From JABDIY01 sp963751955 (GTDB lineage Bacteria; Actinomycetota; Acidimicrobiia; Acidimicrobiales; SZUA-35), in contig CAVVWM010000008.1 in the NCBI GenBank assembly GCA_963751955.1, positions 195,302-259,301 on the forward strand: a stretch of DNA of 64,000 nucleotides, read 5' to 3'. Below are positions 45,653-55,063 of this stretch, in pieces. The notes under the pieces are model-generated. The model ran no database searches. It was not told the origin of the DNA and worked only from the letters and a program-made list of their open reading frames with translations. Each line of letters starts with the position of its first letter. Within the stretch, counting starts at the first letter, position 1. The position numbers and the translations under genes were made by a program.

Positions 45653-45714
45653 ATGGGCAGCTTAAACCACTGGTCCGAAACGTCAAGCGCTTGTCACCGG
45701 AGTCCTAGGGTTGG

Positions 45715-46950
45715 CTACGTGCGTTGTGTGCCTACGGTGAGCTCGTTGAAGGGCACTCCGCGGTCGACCGAGATGTCGCGGGGGAGTCCCAGAACTCGAT
45801 CGCCGATGATGTTCTTCTGGATCTCATCGGTTCCGCCAGCGATCGAGGATTGGAACGAGTTCAGCGTGTACCGAGCTAGCTCAGCACCGGCACCTTCACC
45901 GTCGGGAGTCTCGGTATCAGCCGACCACGCCAACGACGCGGGCCCTCGCATGTTCATCAGCACTTCTCGCATGCGCCAGTGGATCTTGGACCCGAAGAGT
46001 TTGCCGAGCGACCCAGCTGGTCCGGGTGCCCTTCCAGCTTTCATCTCGGCTCGGGTTCGAATGGCCATCAGGGCTTTGGTGGTCTCCATGCTGTAGATCT
46101 CCATCATCTGCTGACGCATCACGGGGTTCTCCAGCTGACCGTTTTCCCGTGCCGCCGCTTTGAGCAGTTTGAACACAGGTTGGTTGATCTTGCCGCTACC
46201 TATCGTGCCGATGGCGACCCGTTCGTACATGAGCATGGCGGTTGCCTGGTTCCAGCCGTTGTTCACCTCACCCAGGAGATGATCGGTTCGTATTCGAACG
46301 TCGCTGAAGAACACCTCGTTGAAGTGGCGACCACCGTCGATCTGGTGGATCGGACGAATCTCGACCCCCGGCGCGTTCATCGGAAGGATGAACATGGAGA
46401 TTCCAGCGTGTTTCACCGCCTCAGGGTTTGTGCGGGCGACCAAGACTCCGTAGTCGCTCTTGTGGGCCAGCGTTGTCCATACCTTCTGGCCGTTGATGAT
46501 CCACTCATCTCCGTCACGCTCGGCCTTGGTCTGGAGGCTGGCCACATCCGAGCCGGCCCCTGGTTCAGAGAACATCTGGCACCACAGGCTTCGACCGGAG
46601 ATGATGTCGGGCATGAAGGTCTTCTTCTGTTCTTGGGTGCCGAAGTCGTTGAGTACCGGGAGGCACATTCCGTGACTGATGATGAACTCGGTGCCCATGA
46701 ACGGGTACTTCGATGACTCTTCGCGCAAGATTCGATCATGAGCCTTGGTGAGGCCAGCGCCCCCAAACTCAGTGGCATAGGTGGCTCCACCGAGGCCGGC
46801 GTCGGCGAGGTTCGCGTAGAACTTGCGAGCGTCGTCGTAGGTAGGGTTGGAAACGGTGTTGGAGTCGAGGAACTCACGAACCTGGGCTCGAAACGCCTCC
46901 GCCTCTTCGGCGGTAAGGGTGGCCTGATTGGAACTACTGTCGGCTGCCAT
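45715..46950 (-). CDS. acyl-CoA dehydrogenase family protein
   Basis: 411 residues from ATG 46950 (MAADSSSNQATLTAEEAEAF); an open frame to 47079 crosses the MarR operator and is rejected. The fold is recognised by QMFSEPGAGSDVASLQTKAE (FAD-binding), VWTTLAHKSDYGVLVARTNP, GWNQATAMLMYERVAIGT and the C-terminal SIAGGTDEIQKNIIGDRVLG. It belongs to the actinobacterial FadE-like group acting on unusual acyl-CoAs. It is divergent from marR and thiolase with a shared operator, suggesting a joint catabolic pathway. Confidence 0.88.
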   Translation of the reverse strand: MAADSSSNQATLTAEEAEAFRAQVREFLDSNTVSNPTYDDARKFYANLADAGLGGATYATEFGGAGLTKAHDRILREESSKYPFMGTEFIISHGMCLPVLNDFGTQEQKKTFMPDIISGRSLWCQMFSEPGAGSDVASLQTKAERDGDEWIINGQKVWTTLAHKSDYGVLVARTNPEAVKHAGISMFILPMNAPGVEIRPIHQIDGGRHFNEVFFSDVRIRTDHLLGEVNNGWNQATAMLMYERVAIGTIGSGKINQPVFKLLKAAARENGQLENPVMRQQMMEIYSMETTKALMAIRTRAEMKAGRAPGPAGSLGKLFGSKIHWRMREVLMNMRGPASLAWSADTETPDGEGAGAELARYTLNSFQSSIAGGTDEIQKNIIGDRVLGLPRDISVDRGVPFNELTVGTQRT

Positions 46951-46957
46951 GCTGTTG

Positions 46958-46992
46958 ACTGTACTGTGGCAAACTGTATAGTGCCATACAGT
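46958..46992. promoter_or_regulatory. MarR-type operator in divergent promoter
   Basis: ACTGTAT (46973-46979) and ATACAGT (46986-46992) form a perfect 7-bp inverted repeat with a 6-bp spacer, ending one base before the marR start codon. Two more ACTGT half-sites precede it (46958 and 46963). This is the only intergenic space between marR and the acyl-CoA dehydrogenase, so the regulator probably controls both directions. Confidence 0.65.
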
Positions 46993-46993
46993 C

Positions 46994-47506
46994 ATGGATG
47001 CGAAAGCCTTGAAAGCGAGCAACCCCGACGTGGGACCAGCAGAACTCGAGCGGTATCCATGGCACCGGGTCGAGAGCACATTGATGGCGACGGCTCGTTG
47101 TATTCGAACCGCTTACGATGACGCCTTCGCCGAACTCGACCTCAACCTCACTTCAGCGAGCCTTCTTATGTACGTGGTCGAGCAAGGCGGCACCTCCCAG
47201 ACGGCACTGGCTGAGGTGCTCGATGTAGGCCGTGCTGCCGCTGGAGCGATCGTTGACCGGCTTTCCGAGCGGGGTCTGGTCGAACGGCGAGCCGACGTGC
47301 AGGATCGTCGTGTCTGGCTCGTATCCGCTACAGCTGAGGGCGAGGAGATGGCTGGTCGAATCAGCGCCATCGACAGCGAGGTAGCTTCTCAGCTTCGAAA
47401 CGGGATCGATAGGAGCGAGCGGCAAGTGCTGGCCGCCGTGCTTGTCCGAATGCAAACAAACCTGCTCGGCAACGAGCACCACCCCACAACCACTTTCAGT
47501 CAATAA
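46994..47506 (+). CDS. MarR family transcriptional regulator
   Basis: 170 residues. The winged helix is seen in SLLMYVVEQGGTSQTALAEV, VLDVGRAAAGAIVDRLSERG (recognition helix) and the wing DVQDRRVWLVSATAEGEEMA. MarR proteins bind short palindromes as dimers and release on ligand, often an aromatic acid or acyl-CoA. The gene begins one base after a perfect dyad and lies 12 bp before the thiolase gene, so autoregulation and control of the thiolase and the acyl-CoA dehydrogenase are likely. Confidence 0.88.
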   Translation: MDAKALKASNPDVGPAELERYPWHRVESTLMATARCIRTAYDDAFAELDLNLTSASLLMYVVEQGGTSQTALAEVLDVGRAAAGAIVDRLSERGLVERRADVQDRRVWLVSATAEGEEMAGRISAIDSEVASQLRNGIDRSERQVLAAVLVRMQTNLLGNEHHPTTTFSQ

Positions 47507-47518
47507 CTAGGAGCAATC

Positions 47519-48694
47519 ATGGAAATTCAAGAAGCGGTCATCATCGATGCGGTGCGGACGCCGGCGGGGAAACGGAACGGGATGTTGGCCGACTGGCACC
47601 CTGCAGCGCTGGCCGGACATGTGCTGAAGGCTCTCGAGGAGCGCAACGGGATCGATCCGGCAATCGTCGACGATGTCATCATGGGCTGTGTCTCCCAGGT
47701 GGGGGAGCAGACCTTCAACATAGGCCGGAACGCTGTGCTGGCTGCCGGCTGGCCCGAGTCTGTACCGGCAACGACGGTAGATCGTCAATGTGGATCCTCC
47801 CAGCAAGCGGTGCACTTCGCCGCCCAAGGAGTGATGTCGGGTGCCTACGACGTCGTCGTCGCCGCCGGCGTGGAAGCGATGAGTCGAGTTCCCATGTTGT
47901 CGTCGATGGGTACCGATCTCGGCTTCCCCTTCCCACAGGAAGTCCAGGATCGCTACGCGGAGACCGGACTGCCCTCCCAAGGCATCGGTGCCGACATGAT
48001 CGCTGACGAGTACGGCATCAGCCGTGAGGACCTTGATGTCTTTGCTGCGGAAAGTCAGCGTCGTGCGGCCGTGGCCACCGACGAGGGCCGATTCGAGAAC
48101 GAGATCATCCCGGTCCCGGTCACCATCGACGGAGAAACGATCATGATGACCAAGGACGAGGGGATCCGCGAGGGTACGACGGCGGAGAAGCTCGCCACCC
48201 TGAAGCCCGCGTTCCAGGAGAACGGCCGGGTTACCGCCGGCAACTCCAGTCAGATCAGCGATGGTGCGTCTGCGGTTCTGATCATGAGCGCAGCCAAAGC
48301 CAAGGAATTGGGACTGAAACCGCGGGCTCGCTTTCACAGTTTCGCGGTTGTCGGAACCGACCCGGTCACAATGCTCAAGGGTCCGATCCCGGCCACCGAG
48401 AAGATCCTCGGCCGCTCCGGTTTGTCGATGGATGAGATCGACCTATTCGAGGTCAACGAAGCCTTTGCCTCAGTTGTGCTGGCGTGGCAGAAAGAACACG
48501 GTGCGGATCTCGACAAGACCAACGTGAATGGTGGTGCGATCGCTCTGGGCCATCCGCTCGGGTGCTCGGGAACCAAGCTGATGACCACCTTGGTGAACGA
48601 ACTAGAGCGCACCGGCGGGCGCTATGGCCTCCAGACGATGTGCGAAGGCGGCGGCCTCGCCAACGCGACGATTATCGAACGTATCGACGCCTAG
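47519..48694 (+). CDS. acetyl-CoA acetyltransferase/thiolase
   Basis: 391 residues. Nucleophile cysteine is in TTVDRQCGSSQQAVHFAAQG (about residue 90); the second site has VNGGAIALGHPLGCSGTKLM with His and Cys near the C-terminus. The thiolase II family either condenses two acetyl-CoA or cleaves 3-oxoacyl-CoA. Coupled to MarR and the divergent acyl-CoA dehydrogenase, a beta-oxidation role is likely. A ribosome site TAGGAG precedes the ATG. Confidence 0.93.
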   Translation: MEIQEAVIIDAVRTPAGKRNGMLADWHPAALAGHVLKALEERNGIDPAIVDDVIMGCVSQVGEQTFNIGRNAVLAAGWPESVPATTVDRQCGSSQQAVHFAAQGVMSGAYDVVVAAGVEAMSRVPMLSSMGTDLGFPFPQEVQDRYAETGLPSQGIGADMIADEYGISREDLDVFAAESQRRAAVATDEGRFENEIIPVPVTIDGETIMMTKDEGIREGTTAEKLATLKPAFQENGRVTAGNSSQISDGASAVLIMSAAKAKELGLKPRARFHSFAVVGTDPVTMLKGPIPATEKILGRSGLSMDEIDLFEVNEAFASVVLAWQKEHGADLDKTNVNGGAIALGHPLGCSGTKLMTTLVNELERTGGRYGLQTMCEGGGLANATIIERIDA

Positions 48695-48728
48695 CTCCTC
48701 TGCGTAACCCTCTGCGAACCCCTTGCGC

Positions 48729-48778
48729 AAATTCCGTTCCGGCACCACATCTCGCCGAAATTCCGTCCCGGGGACACA
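48729..48778. repeat. short direct repeat in thiolase-DUF1932 spacer
   Basis: Two 21-bp copies, AAATTCCGTTCCGGCACCACA at 48729 (first 20 bases conserved in outline) and a variant starting 48758 that shares AAATTCCGT and the C-rich tail with ACACA, lie 29 bp apart. They may be binding sites or a remnant of a dispersed repeat. The rest of the 155-bp spacer shows no gene. Confidence 0.35.
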
Positions 48779-48849
48779 CTGGGTGTAGTCCTCGAACGGA
48801 AGAACGGGGAAATGTGGTGGGGGAACGGCAGAAGCGCTAGAACAGCTCA

Positions 48850-49698
48850 ATGGAAGGTGCGATCGGGTTCTTACATCCGGGCTCGATGGGATCGGGCGTT
48901 GGGGCTGCGTGCTCAGGTGATCGGCTGTGGGCCAGCGAGGGGCGCTCGGCGGCAACGGCTGCCCGTGCCGAGGCTGCGGGGTTCCTCGACTGCGTCACGC
49001 TGTCCGGGATGGTCGATCAGGCATCGGTGATTGTGTCGATCTGTCCTCCGGATCAGGCGTTGAACGTGGCGACCGACGTGGCCGATCTCGGTTTCGCGGG
49101 CTTGTACGTTGACGCCAACGCAATCGCTCCCGCGACAACGATTCGGATCGCTCAACTCTTCGAGCACTGCCTCGACGGCGGTATTGTCGGTCCTCCACCT
49201 CAGGAAGCTGGAACGACTCGCCTCTACCTGTCCGGCGACAGCCCGACTGCATCGAATCTGGCTGATCGTTGGAGTGATTCCGCTCTGGCTGTTCATGTCA
49301 TGGCCGGCGACGTTGGGGCTGCGTCGGCTCTCAAAATGTGTTTCGCAGCATGGGGCAAACACAACTACGCCCTGCTGCTGGCCATCAATGCCGTGGCCCG
49401 ATCGTTTGGTGTTACCGACGATCTGCACGACGAATGGGCCATTTCGCGACCCGATCACCAAGAACGATCAGAGTTCGCAGTCAAGAACACCTCATATCGA
49501 GCGTGGCGCTGGCACGGTGAGATGTACGAGATCGCCGCGACCTTTGCCGAAGCGGGATTACCCGCAGAGTTCCACCACGGCGCAGCCGAGATCTATCAGA
49601 AGATGGCGAGGTTCAAGGACCAACCCACCCCTTCGTTGAACGAGGTGCTCGACGTTCTGCTCGATAGCGAGTTTGAGGGGCCAGCGCAGACATCATGA
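48850..49698 (+). CDS. NAD(P)-binding dehydrogenase with DUF1932
   Basis: 282 residues. The beginning MEGAIGFLHPGSMGSGVGAA is a Rossmann fold of 6-phosphogluconate/3-hydroxyisobutyrate dehydrogenase type. The segment GGIVGPPPQEAGTTRLYLSG and the C-terminal SALKMCFAAWGKHNYALLLA are the DUF1932 pattern. The substrate is unknown. The stop overlaps the start of the MBL-fold gene by four bases, so they are coupled. Confidence 0.78.
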   Translation: MEGAIGFLHPGSMGSGVGAACSGDRLWASEGRSAATAARAEAAGFLDCVTLSGMVDQASVIVSICPPDQALNVATDVADLGFAGLYVDANAIAPATTIRIAQLFEHCLDGGIVGPPPQEAGTTRLYLSGDSPTASNLADRWSDSALAVHVMAGDVGAASALKMCFAAWGKHNYALLLAINAVARSFGVTDDLHDEWAISRPDHQERSEFAVKNTSYRAWRWHGEMYEIAATFAEAGLPAEFHHGAAEIYQKMARFKDQPTPSLNEVLDVLLDSEFEGPAQTS

Positions 49699-50561
49699 CT
49701 ACGACAGTGATCATCACCGGAACTGGAACGCCCCAGCTCAGCGCAGAACGAGCCGGCCCCGGAGTCCTGGTTCAGTACTCCGACCCCGACGGTGCCAATA
49801 CCAACATTCAGATCGATACCGGACGGATGACGTTGGCCCGATTGATGGAAGTCGGGGTTGAGCCAGCGCAACTCGACGCCATCTTCCTCACCCACTATCA
49901 CAGCGACCATCTCGTCGGCCTGACAGACATTCTGCTGTCACACTGGGTGATGGATCGTTTTGATGAAAATCCCCGAATCCCGGTGGTTGCGCCTCTCGGC
50001 TCCACGACCCGGTTTGTCGATCGGATGTTTGACATCTGGGATCACGATCTGGAGGTGAGGGCACAACACAATGGCCGCGCTCCCCATCCCAAGGTCGAGC
50101 TTGTCGGTTTTGATGTTCCCGATGCACCCACCGAGGTGTGGTCGAGGGGCGAGGTGCACGTGATCGCAGGTCAGGTCCGTCACGAGCCGGTGGTTGGTGC
50201 CGTCGGCTACCGCATCGAAACCCCCGACGGCGTTGTGGCGATCAGCGGAGATACCACGGTCTGTCCCGAAATGGCAACCCTCTCCGCCGGCGTGGATGTT
50301 CTGGTCTATGAGGCCATGCGGACTGACGAAATACGAAAGCGCCCGCCGCACCTTCACTACATCATCGACTACCACGCTGACACCCGAGAGATAGGCGCAC
50401 AGGCGGCCGAGCTCGACGTTCCTCGCCTCATGCTGACCCATTTGATTCCTCAACCCCGCTCCGAAGATGACAAGCGGTGCTTCGTCGACGAGGTTCGTGA
50501 AGGCGGCTATCAGGGTGAAGTGATGGTGTGTGACGACCTGGACTCGGTCACTCTGGAGTGA
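49695..50561 (+). CDS. MBL-fold metallohydrolase
   Basis: 288 residues. The metal motif is FLTHYHSDHLVGL (H-x-H-x-D-H) near residue 65, then GYRIETPDGVVAISGDTTVC with the bridging Asp, and a final His in LMLTHLIPQ. This is the RNase Z/arylsulfatase-like branch of the family. Function may be hydrolysis of an ester or lactone produced by neighbouring enzymes. It is coupled by ATGA to the DUF1932 gene. Confidence 0.85.
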   Translation: MTTTVIITGTGTPQLSAERAGPGVLVQYSDPDGANTNIQIDTGRMTLARLMEVGVEPAQLDAIFLTHYHSDHLVGLTDILLSHWVMDRFDENPRIPVVAPLGSTTRFVDRMFDIWDHDLEVRAQHNGRAPHPKVELVGFDVPDAPTEVWSRGEVHVIAGQVRHEPVVGAVGYRIETPDGVVAISGDTTVCPEMATLSAGVDVLVYEAMRTDEIRKRPPHLHYIIDYHADTREIGAQAAELDVPRLMLTHLIPQPRSEDDKRCFVDEVREGGYQGEVMVCDDLDSVTLE

Positions 50562-50621
50562 GGTGTTCCGGGTGGCCGGTGTTGTCAGCTGGCGATCAGA
50601 CCTCGCTGGCCGTGAATGGCT

Positions 50622-51260
50622 CTAGTCGAGGTTGACCCTACGGGCGAGGTGCCTGCGGAAAGCTGCGAGCTCCGCTTTGGTCCCATGTTGGCCCGTCATG
50701 GCCATGAGATACTTCGGAAGCAGCTGCAGCCTTTCGGGTATCGGCTCAACGGTGTTGACGGCGTAGTAGCCCACCTGGCTGTGATAGAGCAGCCGCGCTC
50801 TGACGGTTGCTTCGACGGGTTCGAAGTCGTGGTGTAAGAACATCTCGACCAGGGAGTCAAGACGTGCCTTGTCGGCGTCGGCGACCCGGGCGGCGATCAG
50901 TTCATTTCGGCGGGCCCACTCTCGAACCGAGAGGTCGAGTGCGGCGTGGTACAGCCGAGGGTCGGCCCAGCACTCGAACACACCCAAGCAGGCGGCCACG
51001 ATGGTTTCAGCTTCGCGTTCAGCGCGTCCCACGATTGATGTGGTGTTGTGGTACCACAACGAAAGGAGTTCATTTCTCAGCTCTTCAGGATCCTGGAAAT
51101 ACCAGTAGAAACTGGACCTCGAGACTCCCAACACGCTGGCCAGATTGAGGATTCGGATCTGGTCGATCGGTTCATTCTCGAGCGCTGTCAGAGCGGCTTC
51201 GATCCAGTCCTGCCGCGTAGCCTTGGTTCGCGTTTGCACGAGGTGAGGATCTGGTGTCAT
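50622..51260 (-). CDS. TetR family transcriptional regulator
   Basis: 212 residues. The HTH is ILNLASVLGVSRSSFYWYFQ (about residues 37-56), a TetR-type recognition helix. The C-terminal domain is helical and includes ALDLSVREWARRNELIAARV. It is convergent with the MBL-fold gene and is followed upstream by metH on the same strand. Its target is unknown. Confidence 0.87.
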   Translation of the reverse strand: MTPDPHLVQTRTKATRQDWIEAALTALENEPIDQIRILNLASVLGVSRSSFYWYFQDPEELRNELLSLWYHNTTSIVGRAEREAETIVAACLGVFECWADPRLYHAALDLSVREWARRNELIAARVADADKARLDSLVEMFLHHDFEPVEATVRARLLYHSQVGYYAVNTVEPIPERLQLLPKYLMAMTGQHGTKAELAAFRRHLARRVNLD

Positions 51261-51394
51261 GGATTCAGTCTGGCGAGGTGCGGGTCTTCGTGTGGGCGCG
51301 GTTGAACGAACTGGTCGATCGGGTGCCTGTTGGGAAGGCTACCCTCTTGCTCCAGCCGAGGCCAGGCCTCAGTCGCCTCAGAGACGGCGGAGCC

Positions 51395-54300
51395 TCACAT
51401 CACCGGAGCCAGCCACCGGGCAGCCTCTTCAACTGTCATTCCCTTGCGATCTGCGTAGTCGGCCAGCTGATCGGCCAAGACCTTACGCACTCCGAAGTAA
51501 CGGCTGTCGGGGTGGGCGAAGTAGAGCCCGCTGACCGATGCCGCCGGGCTCATCGCGAAGCTCTCGGTAAGGTGGACGTCGATCCGCTCGGGGACCTCCA
51601 GGAGCTCGAAGATCGTCCGCTTCTCCGTGTGATCCGGACAGGCGGGGTATCCGGGAGCTGGGCGAATGCCTCGGTAGCGCTCCTTCACGAGCTCTTGGTT
51701 CGTGAACGTGTCGGTCTGGTATCCCCATAGATCGGTTCGGACCCGATGATGCAGATACTCTGCGCTCGCCTCGGCAAAACGGTCGGCCAGTGCCTTGAGC
51801 ATGATGCTCTGGTAGTCGTCATGTGCCCGCTCGAAGGCTGCGCACCGATCGGCCACCCCGGTACCGGTCGATACGCAGAACGCTCCGATGTAGTCCTTGA
51901 CCCCGGATTCGACGGGGGCCACGAAATCGGCAAGCGCGAAGTTGGGGCGATCGTCGGCATGTACAACTTGCTGGCGGAGCGTGTGAAGAGTTGCTAGCCG
52001 CGTCGTTCGGGTTCGATCGGTGAAGACCGTGATGTCATCACCCACGCTGTTGGCCGACCAGAATCCGGCCACTGCCTTTGCCTGTAGCCACTTCTCTTGG
52101 ATGATCTTGTCGAGCATCTCCTCGGCGTCTCGAAGTAGACCGCGAGCAACCTTGCCGACCACATCATCATCCAGGATTCGCGGATAGGTCCCGACCAGAT
52201 CCCATGTGCGGAAGAACGGGGTCCAGTCGATGTAGTCCCGTAACGTTTCGAGCGCAATGTCGCTGATTGTCTCCACTCCGGCGAAGGTCGGTTCGGTCGG
52301 GGTCGACGTCGCCCAGTTGATGTCCACTTTGTTGGCACGAGCGGCATCGAGGTCGAGCGACCGGGGTGCGTTCTTCGCATTTGCTCGACCTCTGCGTACC
52401 TCGGCGTAGTCCGCCTTGGTTTCGGCGACGAACTTGGCCTGGTCATCACCGAGTAATTGGGATACAACGCCCACCGCCCGCGAGGCGTCGACGACATGGA
52501 TCACCGCGCTGTCATAGGCAGGGTCAATTTTGACAGCCGTGTGAACACGGCTGGTAGTTGCGCCGCCGATCAACAGAGGAATGTCGAATCCTTCTTCCTG
52601 CATCTGTCCGGCCACGTGGACCATCTCATCGAGGCTCGGCGTGATGAGTCCCGAAACTCCGATGACGTCGGCACCGATCTCGCTGGCGGTTCGCAGGATC
52701 TTCTCTGCCGGAACCATCACCCCAAGGTCTGTGACTTCGTAGTTGTTGCAGCGGAGGACGACGCCAACGATGTTCTTGCCGATGTCGTGTACGTCTCCCT
52801 TGGCCGTTGCCATCACCACCTTGCCTACGACGCGGGGTTTGCCCCCCTCATCGGACATGAACGGCTCGAGGTGGGCAACCGCTTTCTTCATCACGCGTGC
52901 GCTTTTGACCACCTGGGGGAGGAACATTCGGCCTGAGCCGAAAAGGTCACCGACGGTATTCATGCCGTCCATCAGCGGACCCTCGATCACGCTAAGCGCG
53001 CTCGCCGCACTGACGCGGGCCTCTTCGGCGTCGTCGACGACGAACTCGTCCAGCCCGTGGACGAGGGCGTGTACCAGTCGACCGTGGACCGACAGGGTCC
53101 GCCATGTTTTGTCCTCGGCTTTGGCGGCGGCGGAGGACTTGGCGTCGGACGCCACGTCGATCAGGCGTTCGGTTGCGTCGGCACGACGGTTGAGGATCAC
53201 GTCTTCGATCCGTTCGATCAGATCGTCGGGGATGTCCTCATAGACGGGCAGCCGACCGGCGTTGACTATCGCCATGTTGAGGCCGGCCCGGGTGGCGTGG
53301 AACAGGAAGACGGCGTGCATCGCCTCCCGTAGCGCATTGTTGCCTCGGAAACTGAACGAGAGGTTGCTCAGCCCGCCCGACACATTCACCCCAGCGCAGG
53401 TTCGACGGATTTCCCGCGCTGCGTCGATGAACGCCCGGCCGTAATCGTTGTGAGCCTCGATCCCGGTTGCGACGGCAAAGACATTCGGATCGAAGATGAT
53501 GTCGTGGGGGCTCATGCCCACCGTCTCGGTGAGGATCCGATAAGCCCGTTGGCAGACCTCGACCTTTCGTTCGTAGGTGTCGGCCTGGCCCTCCTCGTCG
53601 AAGGCCATCACCACGACCGCGGCACCGTACCGACGGGCCAGGACGGCGTGGTGGACGAACTCATCCTCACCCTCCTTGAGCGAGATCGAATTGATGATGC
53701 TCTTGCCCTGCACGCATCGAAGTCCAGCTTCGATCACGCTCCATTTGGAGGAATCGATCATCACCGGCACTCGGGTGATGTCCGGTTCAGTGGCAATGAG
53801 GTTCAGATACTGGACCATCGCCGCATGGGAGTCCAACATCCCTTCATCCATGTTGACGTCGATGATCTGGGCACCGTTTTCCACCTGGTCACGGGCGACG
53901 GACACCGCTGCATCGAATTCACCGTTCAGAATCAGCCGAGCGAATCTGGCCGAACCGGTGACGTTGGTCCGCTCGCCAACGTTGACCAGAAGGCTCTGAT
54001 CGGTGATCGTCATCGGTTCGAGTCCCGAGAGCCTGGTCGCCTCGGGGACCTCGGGGATCTGGCGGGGCTGGTGCTTCCCGATGGCGCCGGCGATGGCGCG
54101 GATGTGGTCCGGGGTCGTCCCACAGCAGCCGCCGACCAGGTTGAGGATGCCCGTCGCCGCAAACTTCTCGATTACCGCTGCCATGGCCTCGGGTGTTTCG
54201 TCGTACTCGCCGAGTTCGTTCGGTAAACCAGCGTTTGGGTGGGCGCTCACCGCCGTATTGGCTACCCGGGACAGCTCGCCGATGTAGGGCTTCAATTCGG

Positions 54301-55063
54301 TGGCACCGAGGGCGCAGTTGAGGCCGACCGAGATCGGTTGAGCATGCTGGACCGAATACCAGAACGCCTCGGTGGTCTGCCCCGACAGGGTCCTGCCCGA
54401 GAGATCCGTGATCGTGCCCGAGATCATGATCGGCAGATCGATGTTGTGTTCGGTCGCGTACTCGTCGATGGCAAACAGGGCTGCTTTGGCGTTGAGCGTG
54501 TCGAAGATCGTCTCGACGAGAATGACGTCGGCTCCGCCGGCAACCAGCCCGTCCACAGCTTCGGCGTAGCTGGAGCGAAGCTGTTCGAAGGTGATGTCTC
54601 GGAATGCGGGATCGCTCACGTCGGGTGACATGCTGGCGGTTTTGTTGGTCGGACCAAGGACACCAGCTACCCACCGCATGCGACCGTCGGCCTCCGCAGC
54701 TGCGTCTGCGGCTGCTTTGGCCAGTTGGGCGCCGGCCAGGTTGATCGCCCGGGTCAGAGCCTCGGTACCGTAGTCAGCCTGGGAGATCCTGGTCGAGTTG
54801 AAGGTGTTGGTGCACAGGATGTCGGCACCGGCATCGATGTACTCAGCATGGACCCGCTGGATCAATTGAGGCCTCGTGAGGTTCAGGAGGTCGTTGTTGC
54901 CCAACAGATCCAAGGGGTGGTCTCGCAACACATCATTCCGGAAATCGGCCTCGCCCAACCGGTGCCCCTGAATTGTGGTTCCCATAGCGCCATCGATTAC
55001 GAGAATCCTGGTGTCGAGCTCGGACCTGAGCGCTTCGATTCGTTCGTTTTGCGAGCCGGTCAT
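51395..55063 (-). CDS. metH: cobalamin-dependent methionine synthase
   Basis: 1222 residues, all four modules. Homocysteine-binding barrel has zinc cysteines in GLNCALG (about 250) and GGCCGTTPDH (about 311). The methyl-THF pterin domain starts near LLVNVGERTNVTGSARFARL. The cap and B12 domain has the axial-histidine motif GDVHDIGKNI (about 754-763). The C-terminal reactivation domain (from about residue 900) binds SAM. It transfers methyl from 5-methyl-THF to homocysteine. It is last in an ArsR/methyltransferase-metF-metH operon with four-base overlaps. Confidence 0.97.
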   Translation of the reverse strand: MTGSQNERIEALRSELDTRILVIDGAMGTTIQGHRLGEADFRNDVLRDHPLDLLGNNDLLNLTRPQLIQRVHAEYIDAGADILCTNTFNSTRISQADYGTEALTRAINLAGAQLAKAAADAAAEADGRMRWVAGVLGPTNKTASMSPDVSDPAFRDITFEQLRSSYAEAVDGLVAGGADVILVETIFDTLNAKAALFAIDEYATEHNIDLPIMISGTITDLSGRTLSGQTTEAFWYSVQHAQPISVGLNCALGATELKPYIGELSRVANTAVSAHPNAGLPNELGEYDETPEAMAAVIEKFAATGILNLVGGCCGTTPDHIRAIAGAIGKHQPRQIPEVPEATRLSGLEPMTITDQSLLVNVGERTNVTGSARFARLILNGEFDAAVSVARDQVENGAQIIDVNMDEGMLDSHAAMVQYLNLIATEPDITRVPVMIDSSKWSVIEAGLRCVQGKSIINSISLKEGEDEFVHHAVLARRYGAAVVVMAFDEEGQADTYERKVEVCQRAYRILTETVGMSPHDIIFDPNVFAVATGIEAHNDYGRAFIDAAREIRRTCAGVNVSGGLSNLSFSFRGNNALREAMHAVFLFHATRAGLNMAIVNAGRLPVYEDIPDDLIERIEDVILNRRADATERLIDVASDAKSSAAAKAEDKTWRTLSVHGRLVHALVHGLDEFVVDDAEEARVSAASALSVIEGPLMDGMNTVGDLFGSGRMFLPQVVKSARVMKKAVAHLEPFMSDEGGKPRVVGKVVMATAKGDVHDIGKNIVGVVLRCNNYEVTDLGVMVPAEKILRTASEIGADVIGVSGLITPSLDEMVHVAGQMQEEGFDIPLLIGGATTSRVHTAVKIDPAYDSAVIHVVDASRAVGVVSQLLGDDQAKFVAETKADYAEVRRGRANAKNAPRSLDLDAARANKVDINWATSTPTEPTFAGVETISDIALETLRDYIDWTPFFRTWDLVGTYPRILDDDVVGKVARGLLRDAEEMLDKIIQEKWLQAKAVAGFWSANSVGDDITVFTDRTRTTRLATLHTLRQQVVHADDRPNFALADFVAPVESGVKDYIGAFCVSTGTGVADRCAAFERAHDDYQSIMLKALADRFAEASAEYLHHRVRTDLWGYQTDTFTNQELVKERYRGIRPAPGYPACPDHTEKRTIFELLEVPERIDVHLTESFAMSPAASVSGLYFAHPDSRYFGVRKVLADQLADYADRKGMTVEEAARWLAPVM

